DNA from: Micrasema longulum
Lineage: Eukaryota; Arthropoda; Insecta; Trichoptera; Brachycentridae
Length of the DNA: 64,000 nucleotides
NCBI GenBank assembly: GCA_022494885.1
Contig: JAGVSM010003607.1
Span: 38,177-102,176, forward strand
Reading direction: 5' to 3'
Numbering within the stretch: position 1 is the first letter of the stretch; the number at the start of each line of letters is the position of its first letter. A program made the translations under genes and the position numbers. Of the stretch, positions 19,320 through 29,654 are shown one piece after another. A model generated the notes under the pieces. It was not told where the DNA came from. It ran no database searches and was given only the letters and a program-made list of their open reading frames with translations.

Positions 19320-19402
19320 AATAATCATTCCCTTTCCACATCTAATAGTGCATTGGGCACTGCATTAGTACACCAATCGAAGCGTATTTTGATCTCTTTT
19401 TT
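19320..19402 (-). mobile_element. SINE-A 3' part, split by SINE-B
   Basis: The minus strand matches the SINE-A body (GCAGTGCCCAATGCAC, CGATTGGTGTACTAATG). The missing middle resumes at 19617-19668 (CATTACCTTCACGTAACATA, GAAGCCTAAGACTAATC on the minus strand). So one SINE-A is split by 19403-19616. Confidence 0.72.
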
Positions 19403-19616
19403 TAAAATTAAATTAAATTAAATTAAATTACATTAAATTACATTTTTTTGCACCACAACAGGCCAGGAGGCCTAATTACAGTGGTGAATTACATCACAGA
19501 GCACCCAGGCTTGAGAAAAATCACATTTTAATTTTTGTGTTCTCACCGGGAATCGAACCCGGAACCTTCCGTGCGTGAATCAAGCATCTTGACCACTACA
19601 CCACGGAGGCCGCCAA
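19403..19616 (-). mobile_element. SINE-B inserted in SINE-A
   Basis: 19440-19616 on the minus strand is a complete SINE-B: head GGCCTCCGTGGTGTAGTGGT, GGTTCCGGGTTCGATTCCC, body to TTGTGGTGCAAAAAAATG. 19403-19439 is an AAATT-repeat tail that belongs to it. Flanked on both sides by SINE-A sequence. Confidence 0.85.
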
Positions 19617-19668
19617 CGTTATGTTACGTGAAGGTAATGATTAGTCTTAGGCTTCAATACACCACGAA
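19617..19668 (-). mobile_element. SINE-A 5' part of the split copy
   Basis: See 19320-19402; the order and strand fit one interrupted element. Its tRNA-like head is missing. Confidence 0.65.
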
Positions 19669-19766
19669 GTCGACTGGTGCATAAATTAGTTGGTATTTGA
19701 TTTTAAATAAATATTGAAAAAAATGTTTACAAAATAAGTTTTGTACAAACATAATTATATTCCAAT

Positions 19767-20170
19767 ATTTGAGTTTGTCCAAATGTTTGTAGACAAAATA
19801 CTGGATTTCACCCCCTCGGGAGTCATTAAGATTAACAATTCAAAACAGCGATAGAGAATACCTTAAATAAGGGAATATGGAAGTCTAGGCATTTACAGGG
19901 CTTATGACCTGTCATTGGCTGGTTTAAGTGGCCACTTTTCCATCCCTGTTGTAATTTGTTAATCTTAATGACTCCCGAGGGGGTGAAATCCAGTCTTTTG
20001 TCTACGAACATTTGGACAAACTCAAATATTGTAATAAAACCAACTGGTCCAAGAAGAAGTTTAAAAATTGAAAAAGTTGCCTAGTATGTGAAATAATTCA
20101 GTCAGATGAATCTCTTCACAACAATAAAGGTTTCAGCTCTTTAACTTCACTAAAATCAACAAATTGAAGA
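19767..20170. repeat. R1 foldback copy
   Basis: 19767-19870 and 19934-20031 are inverted arms of about 100 bases (GTTTGTCCAAATGTTTGTAG and its complement; ACCCCCTCGGGAGTCATTAA and its complement). The centre holds the CTAGGCATTTACAGGGCTTA block in minus orientation. R1 plus sequence continues to about 20170. Confidence 0.82.
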
Positions 20171-20289
20171 AATATGGATGTTTAAATATAGAATTGGAAC
20201 CAGAATCTCATACACGTGTTTTCTAAAAAAAATGATCATGTTTTTGATTTACGCAAATAGTTAAATTTTGGGGGTCATTTTCATAAAAT

Positions 20290-20470
20290 ATATATACAAG
20301 TGATATGTGATGTTATTTTATCGACTTTTTATTAAAACTATTGTGTCATAATATATTATATCCCTTCATACCAGTACTTTTGCTGATTGGGAATATTTTG
20401 TAATATGTTGTGTAATGTAATATGTAAAGTTAAAACGATGTGTTTTGTCAAAAATAAACAAATCTAAATC
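20290..20470 (+). repeat. LINE-like 3' tail, family U, copy 2
   Basis: AAGTGATATGTGATGTTATT, CTTCATACCAGTACTTTTGC and GATTGGGAATATTT match 12.98-13.13 kb. Another minus-strand part is at 27405-27475. Confidence 0.55.
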
Positions 20471-20719
20471 TAATCTATTTATATTTTACGTATTAATTTG
20501 ATCATGTTTTTAGTAGATGTTTCGTTTTAAAAAATGTTTTTTATTAAAAAGGTATTCTCGAGCTACAACAGTAAGCGTGGAGTGGAGCCACTAGCTACAA
20601 TGTAAGCACCATATGTCTTTCTTAATAATTACCGGCGCAAGATGTTGCTTTACGAAGATCGTTGGCTTCTTGATAAGGCGACAACCATTGGTTTATGAGG
20701 TCAATTTAAATAAATAAAT

Positions 20720-20800
20720 AAATCAACAATATTTTGGGTGACTCTAAATTTTTACAGACAAAAACTGGATTCAACCCCCTTGGGAGTTATTAATATTAAA
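20720..20800 (-). repeat. R1 edge module
   Basis: ATCAACAATATTTTGGGTGA, ACTGGATTCAACCCCCTTGG and GAGTTATTAATATTAA form the isolated edge of R1. Similar solo modules lie near 22035-22100, 37540-37580, 39285-39330 and 47365-47425. Confidence 0.6.
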
Positions 20801-20934
20801 GAATTTTTTTTTTTCAAAAATAGATAATTACATACTTGAGTTTTTATTATTTACTCAAATATTCCTAAGTCCTAAAAATCTCTCATTTCAAGGGTTTTTT
20901 CCCTGAGAAAAAATCTCTTAATCCTTTAAATCGT

Positions 20935-21790
20935 GTGTTAGAAATACCACATTGTAAAACGAGGCTCGCACAGAGACATGCATATTTTATGGGCCCAATT
21001 TTTTTTACTGATAATATTTCATTGATTCCATACTTTCAAAATTTTCCTTCTTTCAAAAAACACGCACTATCCTGGATGCAAACTAAAAATATGAACTTTT
21101 TTTTTTCTATGATATATTTTGTTGCCCTTAATTAAGGACATAAAAATATTATATTAAAAAAATATTGCTTGTTAAAAACTGTCAGGACTCCGGGAGTTTT
21201 TCAATGTATTTTAATTTTCTTATGTTAATTTTTTTGTTTTTTTACAATTTACATAAGAGGTAAAACAGAGTTTTGAAAAATAGAAATGAAATACATATTA
21301 ATAGTAAAAATAGTGAACAAAATAATCCCACAAAGGCATGGCCTGTTCGTGGGTATACAAGAAAATGTTAATGAATTTTTGCTCCTATAATAGATAGACA
21401 GTTATAATATTTTTGTGTTAGAAAATAAAATATTCTGTAAATATGCTATGGTATTTTTTTTCAAAGTAATTAAAAAAGGAAATAAAAAATATAACATAAA
21501 GTAATGAAATACATAAGAATATAAACGATATGTGTACCAATTATATAAAGTAATACGTTTATTAATCTACACATATTTTTCAAAAAAATCTCCCGCTACA
21601 CTATTTATATGTGCAGTTATTTTTATTGTTATTAAGGAATGCTTAAAAATTATATTTAATGTCTCCCTCGGCACGGGTCACCCAGTGAGGGAACATTTTC
21701 TTTAATGTAAAAAAAAAGGAATACATAAATTGTAAAAGAACAAAAAAAAATTAATGTAAATGTTTTTTAAAATTATTTATTTATGTTTTG
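20935..21790 (+). pseudogene. LINE RT C-terminal fragment and 3' UTR
   Basis: The frame 20935-21135 shows CKTRLAQRHAYFMGPIFFT, the C-terminal motif also seen at 4.3 and 18.7 kb, then stops. Downstream are two hairpins: CCCACAAAGGCATGGCCTG then TTCGTGGG (21324-21354), and CCTCGGCACGGGTCACCC then AGTGAGGG (21665-21693). Whether both belong to one element is unclear. A poly(A)-rich stretch ends near 21790. Confidence 0.65.
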
Positions 21791-22030
21791 TTTTTATATA
21801 TTAATATTTGTAAAATCACCGACGTTGGTCCACCCCTGATAAAGTTAGCCTCGTGCCTCTCACCTGCCGATTCCCCTTTCTCTACTCTGTCTTATCCTTA
21901 ATCTCCAACTGCCCTCTGCATCTCCTCGATATTTCTCATCTCCTGTTCCGAGGCCAGACGACGACATCCGAATAGTTCCGAAGGTAACTCTGTTTTTGTC
22001 GTTTAAATAATGTGATCAATAAATAATTAT
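21790..22030. other. GC-richer patch, no feature
   Basis: 21830-21990 is pyrimidine-rich (CTCACCTGCCGATTCCCC). It looks like a LINE UTR or unrelated unique sequence; no frame is supported. Confidence 0.35.
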
Positions 22031-22034
22031 TCAT

Positions 22035-22330
22035 ATTTTGAGTTTGCTATAATTTTTGTAGATGAGGACTATTTGAAATCCCCTGGGAGTCGTTTATTTT
22101 AATCTTCAAGTACAAAAAAGGGTACTTTGGCGGACTTATTGCTAGAAGCAATATCTTCCTGCCAACCAAAAAATAGAATGGTCAAAAGAAGAGCTGGTCA
22201 AAAAGTTGTACAAAAAAAAACATTCGTATCAAAAGATACGTCTATAAATAAACCTAATCATTTAAAAATAACTGCTGTTTTTTAATGGGGAGATAAGGCT
22301 TGCACATATAAACTCAATAAAAGTCAATTA
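22035..22330 (-). repeat. R1 edge module and LINE 3' hairpin tail
   Basis: 22035-22100 is an R1 edge module. 22128-22166 on the minus strand reads GATATTGCTTCTAGCAATAA then GTCCGCC, the ATTGC hairpin of jockey-like LINE tails, preceded by GTTGGCAGGAA. No RT frame is attached. Confidence 0.6.
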
Positions 22331-22424
22331 TGTTTTACTCATTAAAATACGAGAAATGTGGGATCAAGTAACAAGTTTGAGACCAAGTAAGTCATGTTGT
22401 CATGCTTTGCATGAAATCTTTTTT

Positions 22425-22582
22425 TTTAAATATGTTTTTACACCAGAATATTTCCTAGTCCCGTAAGCCTGATCATTTTACTTTCATATAACAAAAAAAC
22501 AATCGAGATGGCTGCGATTGGTGTACTAATGCAGTGCCCTATGCACCCTATTATGTGTAGAAAATGAAGGATAATGATGAGA
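22425..22582 (+). mobile_element. SINE-A body, head missing
   Basis: TTTTTACACCAGAATATTTC, CTGATCATTTTACTTTCAT, GATTGGTGTACTAATGCAGT and ATAATGATGA match the non-tRNA part of SINE-A. 5'-truncated and diverged. Confidence 0.72.
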
Positions 22583-22589
22583 TAGTGAG

Positions 22590-22735
22590 GTCAAATCGGT
22601 TTGTGGTCCCGAGGCTAGTGTTGCGGACTCACGGGCCTGAGATCAGAGGTTCGAACCCCACTCTACTCCAACTTGATTTCCATTTTATAATAGTGAGTTA
22701 TTTACAACTCGTTGAAAATGGCCAAGAAAATTGAA
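22590..22735 (+). mobile_element. SINE-C with tRNA-like head
   Basis: GTGGTCCCGAGGCTAGTG is the A-box region and GAGGTTCGAACCCCACTCTA the B-box. The body reads ACTTGATTTCCATTTTATAA, TAGTGAGTTATTTACAACTC and GAAAATGGCC. Matches the minus strand at 39485-39675. It is not a functional tRNA. Confidence 0.75.
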
Positions 22736-22739
22736 ACAT

Positions 22740-23580
22740 TTTATTTTTTCTTTAAAAAAAAATAATTAAATACGAAATACAAGCGTTTTAAATTAATTAT
22801 ACAATTTTTTTGACGTTTTTCATAAATTATGGGTTAAAATCTTACGCCTTCAATAATCGCTTAACAAAATACTTTAACAATATTTTTGTTCAAACCCGTT
22901 TTTAATTTTTTTATAGAATAAATTTTTTAACGCAAATATTTAAATTCTACACTACATATAAATATATTTATTATTAATAATACCTTAGAAGATAAAATAC
23001 GCTAGTCCACTTTTTGCCGTTTTGAAACTAAAAATGCAGAAATTATTTCAATAAGTATTTTTTTAAGTGAATAAATCACCGAAGTCCACTTTGTCATAAA
23101 AATGTTTTTTAAAGTTAAATTGAAAATCTGAAGTCCACTATGTTTTAATGCAAAAAACATCAGTAATATCAGATACCCTATTGAAAAGAAAAAATTTAAA
23201 AAAACATAAATACGCCAGTCATTTTACTCGCGTGCATCCCCTCCGTATCAATCGCTGTCAATAACAGACTGAATCTGTTTCACACAAACATCGGCCACAG
23301 AACAGCGTCTCTGTCTTCCTTGTTATGAGTTATATCTTCTTCTCTCTCTTATACAGATTTATCGTTGTGTTGGCGTCACATTCATTCTTCGCGTAGCAAG
23401 GATAAATATTTTTTGTATTAAAATCTACTGTAGTCGTACAAATTTTACTATCTGTATCCGGTGTAAAAATGTTCATTTGAAGATTACAAAAATTATAACT
23501 TCTAAATTTTAAAAAAATAATATAGATATCAAGTCTTGTGTCATATTTAGACTAGTGTATATCACAGCCAATCAAAAGTT
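22740..23580 (+). repeat. R2 interspersed repeat, fuller copy
   Basis: Contains part A (to about 22960) followed by part B (23200-23580). It has no SINE-B at 23566-23580 (TATATCACAGCCAATC), so it is the empty site for the insertion at 1078-1264. Confidence 0.65.
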
Positions 23581-24395
23581 AATAAAAACAAACTACTTTG
23601 TACTACGTCACAAGGTCTTTTGAATCAACCAATTAATTACAATGTTATGTGTTGTGATTGATTTCCGCTTTCCTGTGTTCATTTATTTCAAAGTTTAGTG
23701 TATTTTTACGCTACTGGACTCTACTTTTGAATGTCAGCAGAACTCATCGACGAGAAATTGTGACGTCACGGGCAGAATAATTTTAAATTTATAAAAGTTT
23801 AATCAATCATAGCGATGATGATACTAAACACGACGTTTTTATTTTAATTTTGCCTTACTTGACTAATCAATAAATATAGTTTTTTTTAAAAACCGTTGTA
23901 CTTCCTCGCTGAGATTTTTTTAAAAAAATGTAACAGCATTTTTTTAAGATAGGTCTCAATATACACGGTGTTTCAGAGCCGAACGCAAAACTTCAGAGAA
24001 ACATTCCCCATGGTAGACATGAAAAAAAAATTCTCAATTTTTTTTTCGAAAACTCGTTTTTTTCATTATAAAAATTAATTGTTACAATTTGAAGATTGAG
24101 AAAACCTTTTGCATCTAGGACTAGCATTCCTGCCACAAACCCCTAAGCCTCCCCATCCAACCGCTTCCCAAAGTCCGTTTTGTTGGTCAAATACGTTTTA
24201 AATATCTGTTTTTTTAAATATTTTAACTATTATACTATTTTTAAAAGTATGCCCTTGAAAATATGTGTATGTAACATATCGGCATTGTTTGTAAGGGTGA
24301 AAACAGAAACAATAAACTCAATGAAAAAAAAACGTTTTTATGATTAATGACTCTATTTTATCGGATGTATTTGTATAAATGTATATTTAAGGGTT
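23581..24395. other. Mostly unrecognised; one mariner-like end
   Basis: TATACACGGTGTTTCAGAGC near 23962, followed by GAACGCAAAACTTCAGAG, resembles the terminal inverted repeat of TA-inserting elements, but no partner end was found. The rest is AT-rich. Confidence 0.4.
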
Positions 24396-24399
24396 AGAT

Positions 24400-24583
24400 T
24401 CCTGGCATGCTTGACGTGAAATATTTATTTTAAAAATTTCATAGTCCTTGGACTGGTACCTGAAGCGTAGGTCTGATCACCTTACCTTCGTGTAACAAAA
24501 ATGATCATGATAAGCTGCGATTGGTGTACCAATGCAGTGCCTTATGCATAATTTGGTGCGGAAAGGAAAAGATGATGATGGTT
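24400..24583 (+). mobile_element. SINE-A, 5'-truncated
   Basis: Starts at the end of the tRNA-like head (TTCCTGGCATG) and carries GGACTGGTACCTGAAGCGTA, TCATGATAAGCTGCGATTGG, TACCAATGCAGTGCC, ending GATGATGATGG. Confidence 0.8.
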
Positions 24584-24589
24584 TATCAT

Positions 24590-25498
24590 ATTCTTTTCTT
24601 TTCTTGATTTTATTAAAAAATACAAAATATTTCTCTTATCAATTTTTTTTTATCAGTATGTATTTGTGTGTATATTTATATTAGTTACCTAAGTAGTAGA
24701 TTTAAATATTAATAGATGTAATTTAAAAAAGAAAAATCTTCGTATGGTGTTATTCAAAATTGTTTTATTTTTTTTTTATTAATATGTGTTGCTTTCTTAC
24801 TTTTTTTCTCTCTTTTTTTTACACGTTCAAAATATTTCTATCACCAAATATTTGATTTTTCAAGTATTTTTATAACTAGTAATATTATTTTTAAACCGTT
24901 TATCTTTTTCTTTTTTTTTGACTCCTTAATTTGTAAATAACTGTTTAGTAATAATTTGTTTTAAATACTATATTTTACTTATTTCACTTACATGGATGTA
25001 TTTTATTATATGCAACTTGTAAATAAAAAATAAAATATGTGCAATATTGAAAGGAAAATTGGCAAAACTTTCAACAGAGATGGAGAGCCGCAAAGTAATG
25101 GATACATCATTACAGTGTACTTTAATACAACGGTCTCTCCCTCTTTCGAATCAACCGTCTCCGAGATGAAAGGGGCTTATTATTTTATTTTTTTATTTAT
25201 CGAAGTATGGCGCGTGCCGCGAGCGCCACCTGTGTTATGTCCCCTCCCCGTCCCGCCTACCCCGCCTACCCCGCCACCAGCTCCGGGTTTGTGTTGAATA
25301 GTCGGTTGGAGGCCTACGGAAGAAAGCGATCGGCATTCGACACCTGCCCCCGGCGAAAGACGTTACAGCATATGTCTTGAAACATTGGTTGACAACAATC
25401 ATTTTATTTTTTATTTTGAAAACCAATCGCACTACAATCGCAGAGTTTCAAATTATTTTGCTTACATGGAAGGTAAAGTCCGAGCCTCACACTTTTAG
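24590..25498. other. AT-rich then a short GC-rich patch
   Basis: 24590-25030 is AT-rich. 25200-25350 is GC-rich, with three CCCCGCCTA-like units at about 25246-25275 and a CGCGTGCCGCGAGCGCC stretch. The overlapping open frames run through low-complexity proline codons and are not convincing. Confidence 0.4.
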
Positions 25499-25865
25499 GG
25501 CCTCGATTATGATGGGAAGATAAAGACGTCATACTTTCACCTTGACGGTATAGTTGAATATAAATTCACTTTAGCGATTACAAAGATATACAACCGACCC
25601 CCCACCTTCATGTTTTAGGTAGGTACATCGATATGAAACAAGGGGAAGCGTACGTCACGGTACACATAACTACGCTCTAAAATGACATAACTTCAGTACG
25701 ACGTCATAGTTGAAGATAAAAGTCTCTCGACCGACTACAAAGGTACACTACCGATTCCCCCACCAACAAGTTTTGGTGTAAGTTCATCGGTTTATACCGA
25801 CGGGCATAAACCGATGAACTTACATCCCCTCGATACGTTTATCTACGCATTAACAGTGTCAATTT
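25499..25865 (+). mobile_element. MITE-like element with GGGCC end
   Basis: Starts GGGCCTCGATTATGATGGGA, like families G and P. Contains a perfect 19-base inverted repeat at 25777-25795 and 25806-25824 (TGTAAGTTCATCGGTTTAT). AACCGACC/CCGATT patches recur. The right end is not defined. Confidence 0.5.
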
Positions 25866-25982
25866 TTTTTCCACCTAGCAATTTTATCCTTTAATTACGA
25901 TTTATTTTTAATCCTTTTAAGGTTGGCATTTTTTATCTTAAAAGCCCATTGAAAATATGAGATAGAAATAAATCAATTAAGA

Positions 25983-26572
25983 AGTCGAATTAAATTCTGA
26001 CATAACTGTCAGTTTCGGAAACGAGTGGCTAGATGCAGTAGCTAGATTAGCTAGATGCTGCCCTATTAACATACAAGAGCATCTAGCCTTAAAATGATAC
26101 CAAAATAAATTGAGTTATTATAGTTTTTCCGTCTGTTTTACTTTTTTCCGGAGTGTACGTATCGAGACGTTGAAGGAGCCGACTGTGTAGTCGCTCGGTA
26201 GATAAATACAGACGATCGTTAAGCATATCGTCTTGGCAAGTGTCAAAAGTCTTTTAAAAATCATGATCAATCGAACTTTTTTGCTTGTATTGGGATTTAT
26301 TGGAGTTTATAATCGCTTTGAAGTGGACACTTTCTATCATAGAAGCCTATTTAAAATATAAATAAAAACTATTTCAAATGTTCATGACGTAAAGAACGCG
26401 GACTAATTGTTTGCGGTCATTCATTGGCTTGTTTCGATCATATGATGTCGATATCACAAGTAGGTAGAACATACCCAGGAAAATACAGATAGTACAGAAG
26501 TTAAGTATACCGTCTCGCTATATACAGAGGAAGATAGCGTTCATTATCGAGGCACGGGGCGGGTATTCCGAA
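25983..26572 (-). mobile_element. MITE family G, copy 2
   Basis: Reverse complement of 8482-9065: GTGCCTCGATAATGAACGC at its start on the minus strand, then GTATACTTAACTTCTGTACT, ATCATATGATCGAAAC, CGTCTGTATTTATCTACCGA. It abuts a LINE family A remnant at 26580, as copy 1 does at 8480, but at a different LINE position. Confidence 0.75.
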
Positions 26573-26579
26573 CGCATTT

Positions 26580-26965
26580 ACAGCGCGCTGTAACGCGTAT
26601 GTTTCTCTATCTCTCTCCGATGGCGCTACAGCCCATATCAAGCTTTGATCTCTTGCAACTTTCGCCATTTTTGCCATATATACTTGTTTTACCATTCTTT
26701 CGTCGTCCATTCGTTCTACGTGACCAAACCATCTCAGAGATTCTTTCTTAATCTTATCGATTATACTTGACTCAGATTTACACACTCGCCTGATTTTATC
26801 ATTAACCCCGTCATACATTGATTTCCCACACATTCGTCTAAGAAATCGCATTTCAACCGCGTTCACTTGGCTTTCGTACTTCCTCTGCCAGTTCCATGTT
26901 TCACTCCCATACATATGTGTTGGGACTAAAACTATTTTTTTAGGATTTTTAATTTTCTTCAATTT
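26580..26965 (-). pseudogene. LINE family A RT C-terminal fragment
   Basis: Minus-strand frame with MYGSETWNWQRKYES, VEMRFLRRMCGKSMYD, SLRWFGHVERMDDERMVKQ. This is one of the best-kept stretches of the family, about 120 codons, with normal spacing between blocks. Downstream of the HVERM block the family's usual RRGRPRKTW is missing, replaced by unrelated residues, so the end is chimeric. Confidence 0.85.
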
Positions 26966-27219
26966 AAATTTTAAGTTTCCTCTCAATTTGCAAAATAATA
27001 CAATTTTAATTAAGGAGAGTTATCCAATGGTTGCAAACAACTTTCTGATAACTACTGATAAATATCCAAAGTCAACCGCCTCCAGTACAATGGTGATGTT
27101 TTTATGTCAAATAAAAAATACGGTTTATTGGAGGCAGTTCACCCCGTAATAAATAGTTTCCAAATTATTACAGAACCCTTTAGACTTTTTCATAATAATA
27201 AATTCGCACCTGAACGGTA

Positions 27220-27300
27220 ATAACGACATCATCATCATCATTCCCTTCCAGCACCTCATGGTCCATAGGGCACTGCATTGGTTATTACGAAACAAGTCAT
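27220..27300 (-). mobile_element. SINE-A 3' tail fragment
   Basis: CATCATCATCATCATTCCC then GGTCCATAGGGCACTGCATT: the last ~70 bases of SINE-A on the minus strand, including the ATGATG tail. Confidence 0.7.
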
Positions 27301-27404
27301 ATATTCTGCCGAGCTGAGCCTAAACCGAGGCAAATCACATTTTGTCGTTTTTGAGTTTTTTTTGTATATTATTATATTTGTTTATTATGATATTTGTTTA
27401 CAGT

Positions 27405-27475
27405 TTTTTTAACATGTTCAATATAATATATTATGACACAATAGATTCAATAAAAAGTCAATAAAATAACATCGG
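27405..27475 (-). repeat. LINE-like 3' tail, family U, copy 3
   Basis: The minus strand matches 20290-20370 (ATGTTATTTTATTGAC, TATTGTGTCATAATATATT). Confidence 0.5.
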
Positions 27476-27556
27476 CTTCATGTATTAAATTTTTTTCCTT
27501 TATTGGAACAGAGTTTTTTGATTTAAAAAAAAGACTCGATAAAGTTGCCACTTTAA

Positions 27557-27690
27557 TAATAATAATAATAAATCTTTATAAACCGTAATATACAAATTCC
27601 TACATACTAAGACAATAACAAAAGTATCCACAGTTAAATGGCGGACTTATTGCCACTTGCAATTTCTTACAGTCGAACCAAAAATAATAA
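27557..27690 (-). repeat. LINE 3' tail with ATTGC hairpin
   Basis: The minus strand reads GAAATTGCAAGTGGCAATAA then GTCCGCC (27640-27670), and ends in a TTATTATTATTATT tail at 27557-27575. Fits the jockey-like LINE tail group; no coding part is attached. Confidence 0.65.
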
Positions 27691-27774
27691 AAAAATAGAA
27701 ATTAAAAAACAAAAAATAAATAAAAATGTTTAGAAAAACACAAACAGTAAAGAAGTTTACAAATTGGAATTTTT

Positions 27775-28115
27775 TTTTCAGGCGTTGCTTAGTATGTAAA
27801 ATAATTCAGTCAGATGAATCTCTTTACAACAATAAAGGTTTCAGCTCTTTAATTTCACTAAAATCAACAAATGGAAGAATTAAAGAAATTTGGAAGTTCA
27901 AACATAGGAAAAATGGTAAATGTTACACTGTGTATAAATTGGCCACTTAAACCAGCCAATGACAGGTCATAAGCCCTGTAAATGCCTAGACTTCCGTAAT
28001 TCCTTCTTTAAGGTATTCTCCATCCCTGTTGTAATTTGTTAATCCTCATGACTCCCGAGCGGGTGAAATCTAGTTTTTTGTCTACAAACATGTAGACAAA
28101 CTCAAATATTGTAGT
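27775..28115 (+). repeat. R1 copy, plus orientation
   Basis: CAGGCGTTGCTTAGTATG, CAGTCAGATGAATCTCTTTA, GACAGGTCATAAGCCCTGTA, TGACTCCCGAGCGGGTGAAA. Belongs to the R1 subtype also seen at 19.8, 39.8 and 52.7 kb. Confidence 0.82.
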
Positions 28116-28309
28116 AAAAAAATTACGCACGATTATGGTGTATATTGCTTACATAAATTATATTTAATACATTAATTCGTAATAAGCATTTAATTAGCTA
28201 TAATTTTATTTATTTATTTTTTAGCTAGGACAACTAGAATGTGGTAAATAAAATACCTACCCATGCAATAACATTAAGTTTTTAGCCCATAAATGATTAA
28301 AATACTAAC

Positions 28310-28850
28310 TAAAATACAAACAAAAAAACAAACAACCAACAAACCAACACGCCGTTTCCCCGTAGGGTTAGGCAGAAAGGATAGAACGCTGTATCACTCA
28401 ATATTTGCATACAGACCTCGCTTCCTCTACATTCATACATCTTCTCATGCACGCACGCCGATTATTCCTACTTTTGAAACGTCCATCTTCAAGTATTTGA
28501 TGGACTTGATCGTGCCATGATTTCCTCGTTTTCTGCATCCATCAAAATTCGCATCGTAGATCCTTTTAGCCGTTCTCTCGCTGTCCATTCGCTCTACATG
28601 TCCAAACCAACGCAGCACCTCTTTCTTGATTCTGTCGGTAATCCATGTCTCAGCCTTACTCGGTTCACGGATCTCGACATTTGTGCACCTATCATGCTTT
28701 TTTTACCACACATTCGCCTGAGGGATCGCATTTCGACAGCATTTAACCTATTTTCATCATCATTTTTCCAATTCCATACTTCGCTCCCATACATTAGAGT
28801 TGGCGCTAGAACTCCATTGTGAACTGCTAGTTTAGCCTCTTGCGAACTAA
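28310..28850 (-). pseudogene. LINE family A fragment with 3' UTR
   Basis: The minus-strand frame (28594-28794) has MYGSEVWNWKNDDENRLNAV and EMRSLRRMCGKK. Another frame continues with a GHVERMD-type block and RGRPRKSWH-like end. The UTR carries CCCTACGGGGAAACGG (complement of CCGTTTCCCCGTAGGG) and a GTTTG-rich tail near 28315-28345. Dead by frame changes. Confidence 0.82.
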
Positions 28851-28857
28851 AATGCGT

Positions 28858-29010
28858 GTATTCGAAGGGGTTTTCCGGAGCAGGATTCTTCTACTACTTT
28901 GACATGAGTCTCTTTCGTGTATTTTTTCTTTTTTATAAGATGTACGTATTGAATATATTTTTGTAATGTGCATGTTATATTTAAAATAAATGAATTGAAT
29001 TGAATTAAAA
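28858..29010 (+). repeat. LINE-like 3' UTR, family X, copy 1
   Basis: GAAGGGGTTTTCCGGAGCAG, GATTCTTCTACTACTTTGAC, ATGAGTCTCTTTCGTGTAT, then a tail AATGAATTGAATTGAATTAA. Matches 52400-52560. Confidence 0.6.
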
Positions 29011-29650
29011 ATTCAGCCCAATTGCTGAGTATTTTTATATGTTTTAATGTCGACTATTTTTAGTATTTTTTGAAAACGCATTTATCCAGTGTCCCTGAAT
29101 ACGGTTTTTGTATTTTCTCTTTTGACCCCCTGTAAAATTAATTATTTGTTGAAAGGCCCGTTTTTTCCGTATACCCTTCATTTGTTTAAAATTGTAATAT
29201 GATGAAATTTAGATGCAGGTAGAGGATGGAAGGTGGGTTAGTGTAGTCAGGTAAAGTTAGTTCCTTTAAGGGCCGGATATGCTGGCTGGGGGTTGGTTAA
29301 GGACCTACTCCAGAGGTCAGAGACCCTGAAAAGATCCTGCATAGTTTTTATTTAGTTCTGTTCAGTGCCATGAAGTAGCGTTTATTAACAAAAAAATTGG
29401 AACAACATTTTATTCATGCATGTATTTTTAAAATGACTTACTTATGTTTTACTTTGCTTATTATATACAAGGTTTATTTTTCTGTCTTACTGCTCTCACA
29501 ATTGGACGCATATATGCAGAAAAGATCCAACTGTCAAATTACAGTTTTGGGATATTTGAGGAAATATAAGATCACCCTAATATAGAATTACAGATAACTA
29601 CTTGATTTGAAAAATTATTGTTAGTGATTTTTTTGATTTTTTTTTATTAC
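29011..29650. other. No supported feature
   Basis: Includes a mildly GC-rich patch at 29210-29340 with tandem-like GGATG/GGTTGG wording. No frame or repeat border was recognised. Confidence 0.4.
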
Positions 29651-29654
29651 TTCT

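Noticed and set aside
25037..25432. Proline-rich protein
   Set aside because: Reading of short CCCCGCCTA repeats, with no conserved frame or start.
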